Assembly (NCBI RefSeq): GCF_001598815.1
Contig: NZ_BCZQ01000020.1
Coordinates: forward strand, 62,001-126,000
DNA length: 64,000 nt
Origin: Sphingopyxis terrae subsp. terrae NBRC 15098
Lineage (GTDB): Bacteria > Pseudomonadota > Alphaproteobacteria > Sphingomonadales > Sphingomonadaceae
Direction: 5' to 3'
In this document: positions 52,772-61,939 of the stretch, one piece after another
How the letters are laid out: every line of letters starts with the position of its first letter
Numbering within the stretch: position 1 is the first letter of the stretch
The notes under the pieces: generated by a model
What the model was told of the DNA's origin: nothing
What the model saw: the letters and a program-made list of their open reading frames with translations, nothing else
Database searches by the model: none
Position numbers and translations under genes: made by a program

Positions 52772-54550
52772 ATGCAGATCGATCGGCGGCAGTTCATTGG
52801 TGCGGCGGCAGGGGGCGGTGCGGCGGCGGCGCTTGCCGCATGGATGCCGGCATGGGCGCAGCCGGTTTCGCCGGGCTTCAAGGCCCAGTTGCCGACCGTA
52901 TCCGGCGACGACATTACGCTGCGGATCGCGCGCCAGACGATGCGCGTCGAAGGCAAGGTCGCCCGCGCGATCGGGATCAACGGGACAATACCTGGTCCGT
53001 TGATCCGCCTCAGGGAGGGGCAGAGGGCGCGGCTGACGGTGGTCAACGAGCTGGACGAGGACAGCTCGATCCACTGGCACGGATTGATCTTGCCGTTTCA
53101 AATGGACGGCGTTCCGGGAGTGAGCTTTCCGGGCATCAAGCCGTGCTCGACATTTGTTTATGAATTTCCCGTCGTGCAGGCCGGGACCTATTGGTATCAC
53201 AGCCATTCCGGGCTGCAGGAACAACTCGGCCACTATGGGCCGATCGTCATAGATCCCAAGGATGTCGATCCGATCGGTTACGATCGCGAACATGTCATCG
53301 TGCTGTCGGATCATAGCCGCCTGTCGCCCGAGGCGATCTTCCGCAAGCTCAAGGTCAATCCCGGGCATTTCAACATGCAGCGCCAGACGCTTGGCGGGTT
53401 GCTGGCCGGCAAGGATCAGTCGCTGAAGGAGCGGGTCGAATGGGGCGCGATGCGTATGGACCCGACCGACATCGCCGACGTCAATGGTTCCACCTACACC
53501 TTTCTCGTCAACGGCCACGGGCCGAGCGATAACTGGACGGCGCTGTTTGCGCCCGGCGAGCGGGTGCGGCTTCGTATCGTCAACGCCTCGGCCATGTCGA
53601 TCTTCAACGTCCGCGTCCCGGGTCTCCGCATGACGATCGTGCAGGCCGACGGCCTCAACGTCGTGCCGTTGCCCGTCGACGAATTCCAGATCGGCGTCGC
53701 GGAAACCTATGACGTGATCGTCACCCCGGTCGAAGATCGCGCTTACAGCTTCGTCGCCGAGGTCAATGACCGGTCGGGCATGGCGCGCGCGACGCTGGCG
53801 CCGCGCGCCGGAATGATCGCCGCGGTGCCGCCACTCCGCAAGCGCCCGCTCGCGACGATGAAGGACATGGGCATGGGCGCGATGGGCGGTGACGCGCCGT
53901 GCCCTGCCGAACACGCCGCAATGAGGCATTGCATGCCTGCCGCTGACGCGGGCGCCGACCATGCCGCGATGGGGCATGGTGCGGGCGGAATGAACCACAG
54001 CATGCGCGACTTCGACGTCGCGCCGCAGGTCAAGCGCGACCCGAGCGTCCAGACGATCTCGCCGATGCCCGTCGATCGCATGGGGGAGCCGGGGCAGGGG
54101 CTGGAGGATGCCCAGCGCAAGGTGATGACTTATCGCGACCTCGTCGCGCTCGACCGCAATCCCGACTTCCGCGCACCCGGCCGCTCGCTGGACATCCATC
54201 TGACGGGCAATATGGAACGCTTCATGTGGTCGTTCGACGGCGTGAAGATGTCCGACCATCATGAACCCATTCCCTTTATCGAAGGCGAGCGCGTGCGCGT
54301 GAATCTGATCAATGATTCGATGATGGTCCACCCGATCCACCTGCACGGCCATTTCTTCGAGCTGGTGACGGGGAAGGGGGATCGCGCGCCGCGCAAGCAT
54401 ACGGTGATCGTCCAGCCGGGCGGGATCGCGACCTTCGATTTCACGGCCGACGCGCTCGGCGACTGGGCCTTCCATTGCCACCTCCTCTATCACATGCACG
54501 CGGGCATGATGCGCGTTGTCAGTGTCCGTCCGAAGGAGGACGCCGCATGA
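52772..54550 (+). CDS. copA: CopA-type multicopper oxidase
   Basis: 592 residues with a twin-arginine signal (MQIDRRQFIGAAAGGG). Copper ligands are complete: HWHG at 101-104, YWYHSHSG (H143, H145), HPIHLHG and HCHLLYHMHAGM near the C-terminus. A Met/His-rich insert at about residues 365-410 (MKDMGMGAMGGDAPCPAEHAAMRHC, DHAAMGHGAGGMNHSM split by other residues) probably binds Cu(I). Expected to oxidise Cu(I) in the periplasm. Coupled to copB by a 4-base overlap. Confidence 0.95.
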   Translation: MQIDRRQFIGAAAGGGAAAALAAWMPAWAQPVSPGFKAQLPTVSGDDITLRIARQTMRVEGKVARAIGINGTIPGPLIRLREGQRARLTVVNELDEDSSIHWHGLILPFQMDGVPGVSFPGIKPCSTFVYEFPVVQAGTYWYHSHSGLQEQLGHYGPIVIDPKDVDPIGYDREHVIVLSDHSRLSPEAIFRKLKVNPGHFNMQRQTLGGLLAGKDQSLKERVEWGAMRMDPTDIADVNGSTYTFLVNGHGPSDNWTALFAPGERVRLRIVNASAMSIFNVRVPGLRMTIVQADGLNVVPLPVDEFQIGVAETYDVIVTPVEDRAYSFVAEVNDRSGMARATLAPRAGMIAAVPPLRKRPLATMKDMGMGAMGGDAPCPAEHAAMRHCMPAADAGADHAAMGHGAGGMNHSMRDFDVAPQVKRDPSVQTISPMPVDRMGEPGQGLEDAQRKVMTYRDLVALDRNPDFRAPGRSLDIHLTGNMERFMWSFDGVKMSDHHEPIPFIEGERVRVNLINDSMMVHPIHLHGHFFELVTGKGDRAPRKHTVIVQPGGIATFDFTADALGDWAFHCHLLYHMHAGMMRVVSVRPKEDAA

Positions 54551-55632
54551 TGCCCGCATCGTTATTGCTCGCGGGCCTCTGCGCCTTCGCGCTGGTTCCC
54601 CCCGCGGCCGCCCAGTCGGATCATGCGGTGCATGGCAGTGCGCCGTCAGCGCCGGCTGCCGACGAACCCGTGGCGATGGATCATGGCGACGGCGGTCAAA
54701 TGGATATGGAGCCTTCCACGACCTGCGCGCCCGAACATGCGGCGATGGGTCATTGCACGCCGGAGGCGACGGACGCCGCCGAAGCGCCCGCCGATCCGGC
54801 CTGTCCGCCGGAACATGCGGCGATGGGTCATTGCGCCCCCGCAGCGTCGACGCCGACCGCGGCTTCCGGCGCGGTCGGAACCGATCTCCCACCAGGTGAT
54901 TCGCCGGCGCCCCCCGTTCCGGATGATTGGTATGCCGACCGCCTCTATCCAGAAGGCGAGATGGAGCATTCGCGTCACGTCATGATGCAGGAGAGCGGGG
55001 GGCTGACGACGGCCTTTCTCAGCTTCAGTCTCGCCGAATATCAGGCCCGCAAGGGGCGCGACGGTTATCGCTGGGAAGCCGAGGGCTGGTATGGCGGCGA
55101 CATCAATCGCATCACGCTGAAGAGCAAGGGCGAGGGAGCTTTCGGTGAGGCCATCGAAAGCACCGAAACGCAGCTTCTCTACAGCCGCGCCGTCGGCCCC
55201 TATTTCAACCTGCAGGCAGGGGTCCGTCAGGATGCCGGGCATGGCCCCGACCGCACCTATGCTACCGTCGGCTTCGAGGGGCTTGCTCCTTATTGGTTCG
55301 AGGTCGAGGGGGCGCTGTTCCTGTCGAACAAGGGGGACCTTTCGGGCCGGATCGAGGGTTATTATGACCAGCGCATCACCCAGAAACTGATCCTGCAGCC
55401 GATGGCGGAATTCAACTTTGCGGCGCAGGACGCACCTGAGATCGGAATCGGATCGGGGCTGTCCGACATGGAACTCGGTCTCCGCCTCCGCTATGAGGTG
55501 GTCCGGGAATTCGCGCCCTATGTCGGGTTCGAATGGGCCCGCAAGTTTGGCGATACCGCCCGTTTCGCACGCGCCGCGGGCGAGGACGCGAGCGGCGTCA
55601 GCTTTGTCATGGGCGTCAGAGCCTGGTTCTAA
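54547..55632 (+). CDS. copB: CopB-family outer-membrane copper resistance protein
   Basis: 361 residues with a signal peptide (MMPASLLLAGLCAFALVPPAAAQ), a His/Met-rich linker and a C-terminal beta-barrel-like domain (DDWYADRLYPEGEMEHSRHVMMQE ... FVMGVRAWF) typical of CopB. The linker holds two CxPEHAAMGHC-type units (CAPEHAAMGHC, CPPEHAAMGHC), matching a variant in CopA. It overlaps copA by 4 bases and is followed by a terminator. Confidence 0.93.
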   Translation: MMPASLLLAGLCAFALVPPAAAQSDHAVHGSAPSAPAADEPVAMDHGDGGQMDMEPSTTCAPEHAAMGHCTPEATDAAEAPADPACPPEHAAMGHCAPAASTPTAASGAVGTDLPPGDSPAPPVPDDWYADRLYPEGEMEHSRHVMMQESGGLTTAFLSFSLAEYQARKGRDGYRWEAEGWYGGDINRITLKSKGEGAFGEAIESTETQLLYSRAVGPYFNLQAGVRQDAGHGPDRTYATVGFEGLAPYWFEVEGALFLSNKGDLSGRIEGYYDQRITQKLILQPMAEFNFAAQDAPEIGIGSGLSDMELGLRLRYEVVREFAPYVGFEWARKFGDTARFARAAGEDASGVSFVMGVRAWF

Positions 55633-55657
55633 CGCTCGTTCTGGAGCGAAGCTCCAG

Positions 55658-55694
55658 CGGCCGTGCCTCGAAGCCCGAGGCGCGGCCGTTTTTG
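55658..55694 (+). terminator. Rho-independent terminator after copB
   Basis: Stem with CGGCCG ... GCCTC pairing with GAGGC ... CGGCC around AAGCCC, followed by TTTTT (55658-55694). A second small hairpin (CTGGAGC / GCTCCAG) lies just before it. Confidence 0.85.
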
Positions 55695-55801
55695 ATTCGC
55701 TCAAGGTCGGGCAGGTTGCGCGTCGGCTTGGGAGGCGAGATGCGCAGCGTTCGTAATATAATTTCAAAAGTTACGCCCTCTGCAAAAAAAATGGCGCGGG
55801 A

Positions 55802-55828
55802 TGAGGGGTGATGCGTTCCGATGCGTAT
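55802..55828 (+). promoter_or_regulatory. Predicted ECF-sigma promoter of the TonB receptor operon
   Basis: GAGGG at 55803-55807, 14 bases, then TGCGTAT at 55822-55828. It lies 126 bases before the receptor start, past the copB terminator, so it can only serve the receptor operon. Confidence 0.8.
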
Positions 55829-55897
55829 TTGTTACGGAAGTATATCTATAAACATCTATGATAAGATATTGAAAAAAAAGATAAAATGCTATTGACC

Positions 55898-55907
55898 TGT
55901 ATATACA
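55898..55907. promoter_or_regulatory. HutC-type operator before the TonB receptor gene
   Basis: TGTATATACA is a perfect palindrome of the kind bound by HutC repressors. The hutC gene itself is in the window (60112) and has a similar palindrome (60917-60926). It lies downstream of the ECF-type promoter. Confidence 0.65.
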
Positions 55908-55953
55908 ATTGATGCTCTCTGGCGGGACGCAAAGCCAAAAAGGGGGTTTCGCC

Positions 55954-58656
55954 ATGACGATCAGGACAACATTGCTGGCCGGCGCTGCTGCCGTCGCCTG
56001 CTTCTCCGCACCAGTATTCGCCCAGACAGACAGCGCGCCGGAGACTGGCGCCGAAAGTGCCGGGCCGGGCAGCGACATCGTCGTGACCGGGTCGCGCATC
56101 CGGCGTCAGGACCTTGCGGGCGTCGGGCCCGCGACGGTGGTCTCGGCCGAGCAGATCGAAAATACCGGCGTGGTAAATATCGAAACCGTGCTCCAGCGCC
56201 TGCCCGCCAATGCGGGTTTCGCGGGCAACCAGACGTCGGCTTATTGGACGAACAACGGCTATGGCACGGCGCAGGTCAATTTGCGCGGCCTCGGCATCAA
56301 GCGCACGCTCGTACTGCTCAACGGCCGCCGCCTTGTCGCAGGCGGAACCGGCGCCAATTCGTCGCCCGACCTCAACATGATCCCGGTCGCGGCATTGGCG
56401 CGTACCGACGTGCTGAAGGACGGCGCCTCGGCGATATATGGCGCCGACGCGATGGCGGGCGTGGTTAACCTCGTCACGCGCACCGATTATCAGGGGCTGG
56501 GCCTCAGCGTCCGGCAGGGCATCACGGAAAGGGGTGACGGGTCCGACTTCACCGCCGACCTCTTGTGGGGAATCCGCAACGATCGCGGCGGCTTTATGGC
56601 GGCCGTTACATATCAGAAGACAAGCGCGGTCAACATGGCAAGCCGTGCGCCCTGTTCGCTCGCCGAGACCACGCCGGGCCAATTGTCCTGCGTCAACAGC
56701 GCCTCGACGGTCGGCGGCCGCGCGGTGCTGCCGAACGGGCAACAAATCAACTTCAACCAGGTGCCGGGCGGTGACGGTGATTTCTTCGAACCGTACAGTG
56801 CCGCCAAGCATAACTTCAATTCGAGCCCGTTCCTTAACGCCGTCAGCCCCGTCGAGAGGGTTAGCACCGCCTTCTTCGCCGACTATGACCTGACCGACAG
56901 TATCGAGGCGTTCGGCGAGTTCCTCTATACCTTCCGCAAATCGAACCAGATCGCGACCCCCGGTACGCTCCGCAATCTGTCGATCGCGGCGAGCAATCCG
57001 ACGAACCCGACGGGCGAGAATATCGTCCTTGTCCAGCGTCGTCTCGCTGAACCGGGGCCGCGCCAATTCTTCCAGGAAACCGATACCTGGCAAGGCACCT
57101 TCGGCCTGCGCGGCAAGCTGTCCAACGACTGGCATTGGGAAGTCGCGGGCGCCTTCGGGCGCAACACCGCGGTCGACGGCTCGACCAACATCGCCAATCT
57201 CGAACGCGTTCGCAACAGTCTGAACACGAGCATCTGCAGCAGCGCCCCGGGCGCCGCCGTTCCGTGCGGCGACTATCTGGGCTTTGGCGACCTGACGCCC
57301 GAGGTTCTCGACTATATCCTGTTCACCTCACGCGACCGCGGCGGCAACGAACTGGCGACCTTCACCGCCGATCTTAACGGTGATCTGTTCAAGCTGCCGG
57401 CCGGGCCGGTGTCGTTCGCGGCGGGTGTCGTCTATCGCAAGGAAAAGGGCTGGCGTGATCCCGACCCCCTTACTGTTCTCGGCGTCGCCAACACCAACCA
57501 GCAAAGTCCGATTTCGGGGAAAAGCGTCGCGAAGGAAGCCTATCTCGAGCTTTCCGTTCCGGTTCTTGCGGACACGCCCTTCTTCCGGGCACTTACGCTT
57601 GACGGGGCCGTGCGCTATTCGGATTATGACCTGTTCGGGAATGACTGGAACTACAAGGCCAGTATCGATTGGGTCGTCAACGACAGCTTCCGGCTGCGCG
57701 GTACCTATGGCACCGGCTTCCGCATCCCCAACGTCCCCGAACTGTTTGGCGGCGTGTCGGAAGGCAATCTGACGACCACCGATCCCTGCTCGCGCTATTC
57801 GACCAGCGGCAATGCGACGCTGATCGCGAATTGCCAGGCGTCGGGCGTGCCGGCGAACTATGTCCAGCTCGGCACTACGATCCTGACCACAGTCGGTGGC
57901 AACCAGAATCTGAAGCCCGAAAGCTCGACGACCTGGACCGTCGGCACGGTGATTTCGCCGAAAGGCCTGGTTCCCGGCCTGTCTCTGACTGCCGACTGGT
58001 TCGATATCAAGATCAAGGACGCGATCAGGGCGATCCCGGGTTCGACCAAGCTTTCGGTCTGCTATGCGAGCCAGAATCTGTCGCACCCCTTCTGCGACGA
58101 TTTCACGCGCAGCACGCTGACGGGCGAAGTCACCTATCTGTCGGCGCAACCGATCAACACCGGCCGAGAGGAAATGAACGGTCTCGACCTCGGGCTGGTT
58201 TATGCCGGGGGCATCGGGTCGGTGAACATCTCGCTCGACATGAACGTCACCTACCTCAACAAATATGTCGTCAATCCCTTCCCGGGGGGCGCGCCGATCT
58301 TCTTCGACGGATTCATCGGCGGCGGTAACGGCGGCTATCCGAAGTGGCGCGGCTATAGCGTGCTGACCGCAGAGAAGGACGGCGTCAGCGCGACCTGGTC
58401 GACGCAGTGGATCGGCAAGGCGACCGACTTCAACGCCTCGCCGGGCGAGATCGGTTACCGGACGCCGAACGTCTTCTATCACAACATCCAGCTCGCTTGG
58501 GAAATCGACGAGAAAACCCGCTTCCAGCTCGGGCTCGACAATCTCTTCGATCGCAAGGCGCCCTATATCCAGAGCTTCACCGACGCGAACACCGATACGA
58601 TGACCTATGATTTGCTCGGTCGCCGCTTCTATGTCGGTTTCCGTACCGCCTTCTGA
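55954..58656 (+). CDS. TonB-dependent outer-membrane receptor
   Basis: 900 residues. Signal peptide (MTIRTTLLAGAAAVACFSAPVFA), plug domain with SDIVVTGSRIRRQDLAG and the DGASAIYGADAMAGVVNLVTR signature, then a long beta-barrel that ends LLGRRFYVGFRTAF with the C-terminal Phe of outer-membrane proteins. Substrate unknown; two PepSY proteins downstream and a HutC site upstream suggest a metal chelate or histidine-related compound. Start ATG at 55954 follows AGGGGG. Confidence 0.93.
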   Translation: MTIRTTLLAGAAAVACFSAPVFAQTDSAPETGAESAGPGSDIVVTGSRIRRQDLAGVGPATVVSAEQIENTGVVNIETVLQRLPANAGFAGNQTSAYWTNNGYGTAQVNLRGLGIKRTLVLLNGRRLVAGGTGANSSPDLNMIPVAALARTDVLKDGASAIYGADAMAGVVNLVTRTDYQGLGLSVRQGITERGDGSDFTADLLWGIRNDRGGFMAAVTYQKTSAVNMASRAPCSLAETTPGQLSCVNSASTVGGRAVLPNGQQINFNQVPGGDGDFFEPYSAAKHNFNSSPFLNAVSPVERVSTAFFADYDLTDSIEAFGEFLYTFRKSNQIATPGTLRNLSIAASNPTNPTGENIVLVQRRLAEPGPRQFFQETDTWQGTFGLRGKLSNDWHWEVAGAFGRNTAVDGSTNIANLERVRNSLNTSICSSAPGAAVPCGDYLGFGDLTPEVLDYILFTSRDRGGNELATFTADLNGDLFKLPAGPVSFAAGVVYRKEKGWRDPDPLTVLGVANTNQQSPISGKSVAKEAYLELSVPVLADTPFFRALTLDGAVRYSDYDLFGNDWNYKASIDWVVNDSFRLRGTYGTGFRIPNVPELFGGVSEGNLTTTDPCSRYSTSGNATLIANCQASGVPANYVQLGTTILTTVGGNQNLKPESSTTWTVGTVISPKGLVPGLSLTADWFDIKIKDAIRAIPGSTKLSVCYASQNLSHPFCDDFTRSTLTGEVTYLSAQPINTGREEMNGLDLGLVYAGGIGSVNISLDMNVTYLNKYVVNPFPGGAPIFFDGFIGGGNGGYPKWRGYSVLTAEKDGVSATWSTQWIGKATDFNASPGEIGYRTPNVFYHNIQLAWEIDEKTRFQLGLDNLFDRKAPYIQSFTDANTDTMTYDLLGRRFYVGFRTAF

Positions 58657-58667
58657 GGATATCGACG

Positions 58668-59372
58668 ATGGCAATCCGCTGGTCGCTTCTCGTTCGGCGA
58701 ACGCATAAATGGCTGGCCCTCGCGGTCGGCGTCCAGGCACTGCTCTGGACGCTGACCGGGATGTATATGGTGGCGGTCCACATCGACATCATCCACGGAG
58801 ACAATCTGGTCCGTGCGCTGGCCGAAAAGCCCTTCGATCTGTCGCGTCTGGCGGAGCCGTCACAGGTGGTCGCGGCGGCACCCGGTGCGTCGGAGGTGCG
58901 CCTGCAAAGATATTTCGGCGCGCCGGTCTGGCGGGCCGAAACGCCCGGGGGACCATATTTGTTCGATGCCGCGACCGCGCGCCCGCTGCCCAAGCCGAAC
59001 GAGGCGCATATCCGCGCGCTCGCAAGGCAGATATACACCGGCGGCGGTCAGATCGCTTCGGTCAGGCTGCTGACCGAAGCCCCCCAGGAAATGCAGTCGC
59101 GCAAGCCGCCTTATTGGCAGGTGGAATTCGAAGGCTGGAACCGGCCGACGCTCTATCTGTCTCCCGCGACGGGCGAACTCATCTCGCGGCGCCATGCGCT
59201 CTGGCGCGTCTTCGATTTCGCCTGGATGCTGCACATCATGGATTATGACGAGCGCACCGACGTCAACAATCCGCTGCTCCGCATCGCGACGTGGAGCACC
59301 TTTGCCATGGCGGCAATGGGGGCATGGCTGTTGATATGGTCCTTCCCGCGCCGCAAGAGGAAGAAGGCATGA
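58668..59372 (+). CDS. PepSY-domain membrane protein 1
   Basis: 234 residues. A membrane segment at the start (HKWLALAVGVQALLWTLTGMYMV) and one near the end (FAMAAMGAWLLIWSF) frame a periplasmic PepSY domain with YWQVEFEGWNRPTLYLSPATGELISRRHALWRVFDFAWMLHIMDY. Small PepSY proteins of this kind are linked to TonB receptors and often have a reductase-like role in iron-siderophore uptake. It is 11 bases downstream of the receptor gene and overlaps the next gene by 4 bases. Confidence 0.85.
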   Translation: MAIRWSLLVRRTHKWLALAVGVQALLWTLTGMYMVAVHIDIIHGDNLVRALAEKPFDLSRLAEPSQVVAAAPGASEVRLQRYFGAPVWRAETPGGPYLFDAATARPLPKPNEAHIRALARQIYTGGGQIASVRLLTEAPQEMQSRKPPYWQVEFEGWNRPTLYLSPATGELISRRHALWRVFDFAWMLHIMDYDERTDVNNPLLRIATWSTFAMAAMGAWLLIWSFPRRKRKKA

Positions 59373-60106
59373 AAAAGTTTCGCCTGACGCCGCTGTTCTT
59401 CCGCCGCGTCCATAAATGGGTCGCCCTGATCCTCGGCCTTCAGTTCCTGCTCTGGGCGCTCAGCGGTTCGGTGATGGCGCTGCTCGACAAGGACAAGGTC
59501 GGTGGCCACGGCGGCGGCATGAGCCACGCGCATCCGTTGCCCGCCGGCGACTATGCCATGCTTGCAAAGCTGCCGAACGGCGAGCCCGTTCACGGGTTGG
59601 TGCTCCGTGATCTTGGCGCCCGCCCGGTCTTTGAAATTCACAGTCCGAAGGGCGTCGAATTGATCGACGCGACCAGCGGTGAGCATATCCGCGTCGATCA
59701 GGACATGGCGCGCGAGATCGCGTCGATGATGAACGAGGCGCCCATTCGCTCTGTCAGCGTGCTCTCGAAACCGAACCTTGAAGCGCGCGATTTCAAGGGG
59801 GCGATGTGGCGGGTGGACTTCGCCGATGACGAGAATAGCAGCGCCTATGTCTCGCTCGACACGGCGCGGTTCCTCGTCATGCGCGGTGACACCTGGCGGA
59901 CCTGGGATTTCTTCTGGATGCTCCACAATATGGATTATGTGAACCGGAAGAGCTTCAACCACCCGCTGATCATTTTCGTTGCGTTCGGTGCACTATGGCT
60001 TTCTGGAACGGGCTTTTATCTCCTGTTCAAGAGTTTCAGCCGCGCCGATTTTCGCTGGCTCCGCCGCCGACGCAAGCCTGTCGTGGTGACGCGAAGCGCG
60101 GGCTGA
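59369..60106 (+). CDS. PepSY-domain membrane protein 2
   Basis: 245 residues, a diverged duplicate of its neighbour: HKWVALILGLQFLLWALSGS at the start, FMLH-type motif (FFWMLHNMDYVNRKSFNHPL) and a membrane segment near the end. A His/Gly-rich loop (GGHGGGMSHAHPL) follows the first membrane segment and could bind metal. It overlaps the previous gene (ATGA). Its stop lies 5 bases before the convergent hutC stop. Confidence 0.85.
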   Translation: MKKFRLTPLFFRRVHKWVALILGLQFLLWALSGSVMALLDKDKVGGHGGGMSHAHPLPAGDYAMLAKLPNGEPVHGLVLRDLGARPVFEIHSPKGVELIDATSGEHIRVDQDMAREIASMMNEAPIRSVSVLSKPNLEARDFKGAMWRVDFADDENSSAYVSLDTARFLVMRGDTWRTWDFFWMLHNMDYVNRKSFNHPLIIFVAFGALWLSGTGFYLLFKSFSRADFRWLRRRRKPVVVTRSAG

Positions 60107-60111
60107 CTGCA

Positions 60112-60912
60112 TCAGTCGTCGATCGAGAAGGCCGCCGACAGCTCGAACCGCGTGCCGGGATGCGTCAGCCATGCGTGCGACACCAGTCGCCCGCGGCTCC
60201 AGGTGCGCCGTGTCATCCGCAGCACCGGCTCGCCGGCCGCGAGGCCAAGCATCGCGCGGACGCGCTCGTCGGGCATCATCGCGCAGACCCGATGCTCGAC
60301 GCGTTCGAGCGGGGCGATGCGCGTGAGATATTCGTTCGGAGTCGTCGCGGAAAAGTCCATATCGCCATAATGGGGCGCGATCGATGCGAGGACGACGCGT
60401 TCCTCGAGCTGGATCGGAAATTCGGCTTCATGATGGACGATGATCGAACGGAACAGCCTCGTTCCCACCGGGACCGCAAGCAGGGGAGCGCTCTCTGCAT
60501 CCGCTCGTTCAGCGACATTCTGGATTACACGGGCGCGGTAGACGTGACCCCGATCGCGAATTTCATCGGCGATATTGCGGATCTCGATCATCTGTCCGAT
60601 GGGTTTGGGTTCGGCGATGAAGGATCCGATTCCGGCCCGACGGATGATGACACCTGCGGCCTGAAGCTCGCGCAGCGCCCGGTTTGCCGTCATGCGCGAC
60701 ACGTTGAATTGATCGACGAGTTCGGCCTCGGACGGCACGCGGTCGCCGGCCTTCAACCGGCCTTCACGGACGGCCTCCGAGATAGATTGTTTGATGATGG
60801 CGTAGCGGGGGGAAGCATGGCCAATCCCTCGAACCCCGACTTTCAAAGTTCTGGCGGATTCTGGAGCCGTTTGCGCGACCGCACTACGTGACACAAGTGA
60901 GGAGGAACTCAT
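60112..60912 (-). CDS. hutC: HutC-type GntR repressor (histidine utilisation)
   Basis: 266 residues from the ATG at 60912. N-terminal winged helix (YAIIKQSISEAVREGRL ... SEAELVDQFNVSRMTANRALRELQ), then a UTRA effector domain (GHVYRARVIQ ... EFPIQLEERVV ... RRTWSRGRLVSHAWLTHPG). This matches the HutC family, which senses urocanate. The start is uncertain: no ribosome site is seen and a palindrome sits 5 bases upstream. No histidine-degradation gene is in the window; the TonB receptor operon is the nearest possible target. Confidence 0.85.
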   Translation of the reverse strand: MSSSSLVSRSAVAQTAPESARTLKVGVRGIGHASPRYAIIKQSISEAVREGRLKAGDRVPSEAELVDQFNVSRMTANRALRELQAAGVIIRRAGIGSFIAEPKPIGQMIEIRNIADEIRDRGHVYRARVIQNVAERADAESAPLLAVPVGTRLFRSIIVHHEAEFPIQLEERVVLASIAPHYGDMDFSATTPNEYLTRIAPLERVEHRVCAMMPDERVRAMLGLAAGEPVLRMTRRTWSRGRLVSHAWLTHPGTRFELSAAFSIDD

Positions 60913-60916
60913 CAGT

Positions 60917-60926
60917 CGTATATACG
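60917..60926. promoter_or_regulatory. HutC-type operator at the hutC start
   Basis: CGTATATACG is a perfect palindrome with the same GTATATAC core as the site before the TonB receptor gene. It lies just upstream of the hutC start, fitting autorepression. Confidence 0.6.
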
Positions 60927-61108
60927 GGTCGGAGCTGAAGAAATCCAACCCACATCAAGGGGTTTGCTACTGCGATTTCTTTCATAGCCAGATAGGTCCA
61001 TGTTCCATCGAATGCCTACTTCTTCGCATTGCGCACCAAAAACTTCCGATCGCCTGTCTACCGACGGTCGTCGCTGAGCGGCAGTCTTGGCCGTTGATGA
61101 TGGCATTT

Positions 61109-61939
61109 TTAACCGCCCAACCAGTCCGCCGTAATTTCTCCCCTATGCCCTTCCGGCGCCAGCGCCGCGCGCAGGGCGTCCATCAGAGGCGGCAGTGCTT
61201 GAGTGAAGGCGTAGGGCGGGTTGACGATGAAAAGGCCCGCGCCGTTATAGATGTCAGGCTGATCGCTATCGTACAGCCAATGCTCGACCACCAGAAACTT
61301 CCGGATTCCGAGTTTCCGCAACTGCGCCTTCCACCGCACATGCATGGCGCGGTCTTTCAGCGGATACCAGATCACCATCACGCCATGTGCCCATTTGCGG
61401 TGGGCAGCGGCAAGGGTGGCGGTGATACGGGCGCGTTCGTCGGCCTGCTCGTACGGCGGGTCGACCACGACCACGCCGCGTGCAGTGCGGGGCGGCAGCA
61501 TTGCCAGCCAAAACTCGTAGCCGTCACGCTGATGCACGGCGGCGGATGTGTCGCGCATCGCGCCGCGCAGGGCATAGGCGTCTTCGGGATGTTTCTCGTT
61601 CAGGATCAGAAAATCCTGCGGACGAAGAAGCTGCGCCAGAAATCGCGGCGATCCGGGGTAGAAGCGAGGCTCTACCCCGGTATTCACCGCCCGCACAGCG
61701 GCACAGTAGTCGTCCAGCAAGGGGTTCGGGTCGGCAATGGCCCGCAGCACGCCCTTTTTGGACTCGCCGGTGCGCCGCGCCTCCTCGCCGCCAAGGTCGT
61801 ACAGCCCACAACCAGCATGGGTGTCGATCAGGGTGAGCGCGCCGGGTTTTTGCTGCAAGGCCCGCACGATGGCGATCAGCAAGCTGTGCTTTACGACATC
61901 GGCGCTGTTGCCGGCATGAAAGCTGTGGCGATAATTCAT
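61109..61939 (-). CDS. rlmJ: 23S rRNA (adenine-2030-N6)-methyltransferase
   Basis: 276 residues. MNYRHSFHAGNSADVVKH at the start and the catalytic motif VVVDPPYEQ identify RlmJ (YhiR), which methylates A2030 of 23S rRNA. The domain inserted after residue 45 is typical. Start ATG at 61939. It is not clearly tied to its neighbours. Confidence 0.93.
   Translation of the reverse strand: MNYRHSFHAGNSADVVKHSLLIAIVRALQQKPGALTLIDTHAGCGLYDLGGEEARRTGESKKGVLRAIADPNPLLDDYCAAVRAVNTGVEPRFYPGSPRFLAQLLRPQDFLILNEKHPEDAYALRGAMRDTSAAVHQRDGYEFWLAMLPPRTARGVVVVDPPYEQADERARITATLAAAHRKWAHGVMVIWYPLKDRAMHVRWKAQLRKLGIRKFLVVEHWLYDSDQPDIYNGAGLFIVNPPYAFTQALPPLMDALRAALAPEGHRGEITADWLGG

Larger units (their letters stand above)
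55695..55953. other. AT-rich upstream region of the TonB receptor gene
   Basis: The gap from copB to the TonB receptor gene is 321 bases; after the terminator it becomes AT-rich, unlike its surroundings. It contains a predicted ECF promoter (55802-55828) and a HutC-type palindrome (55898-55907). I see no further gene. Confidence 0.6.

Noticed and set aside
52097..54892. A 931-codon open frame on the minus strand over copA
   Set aside because: Antisense to the multicopper oxidase, whose copper motifs are complete; the antisense protein has no recognisable domain.
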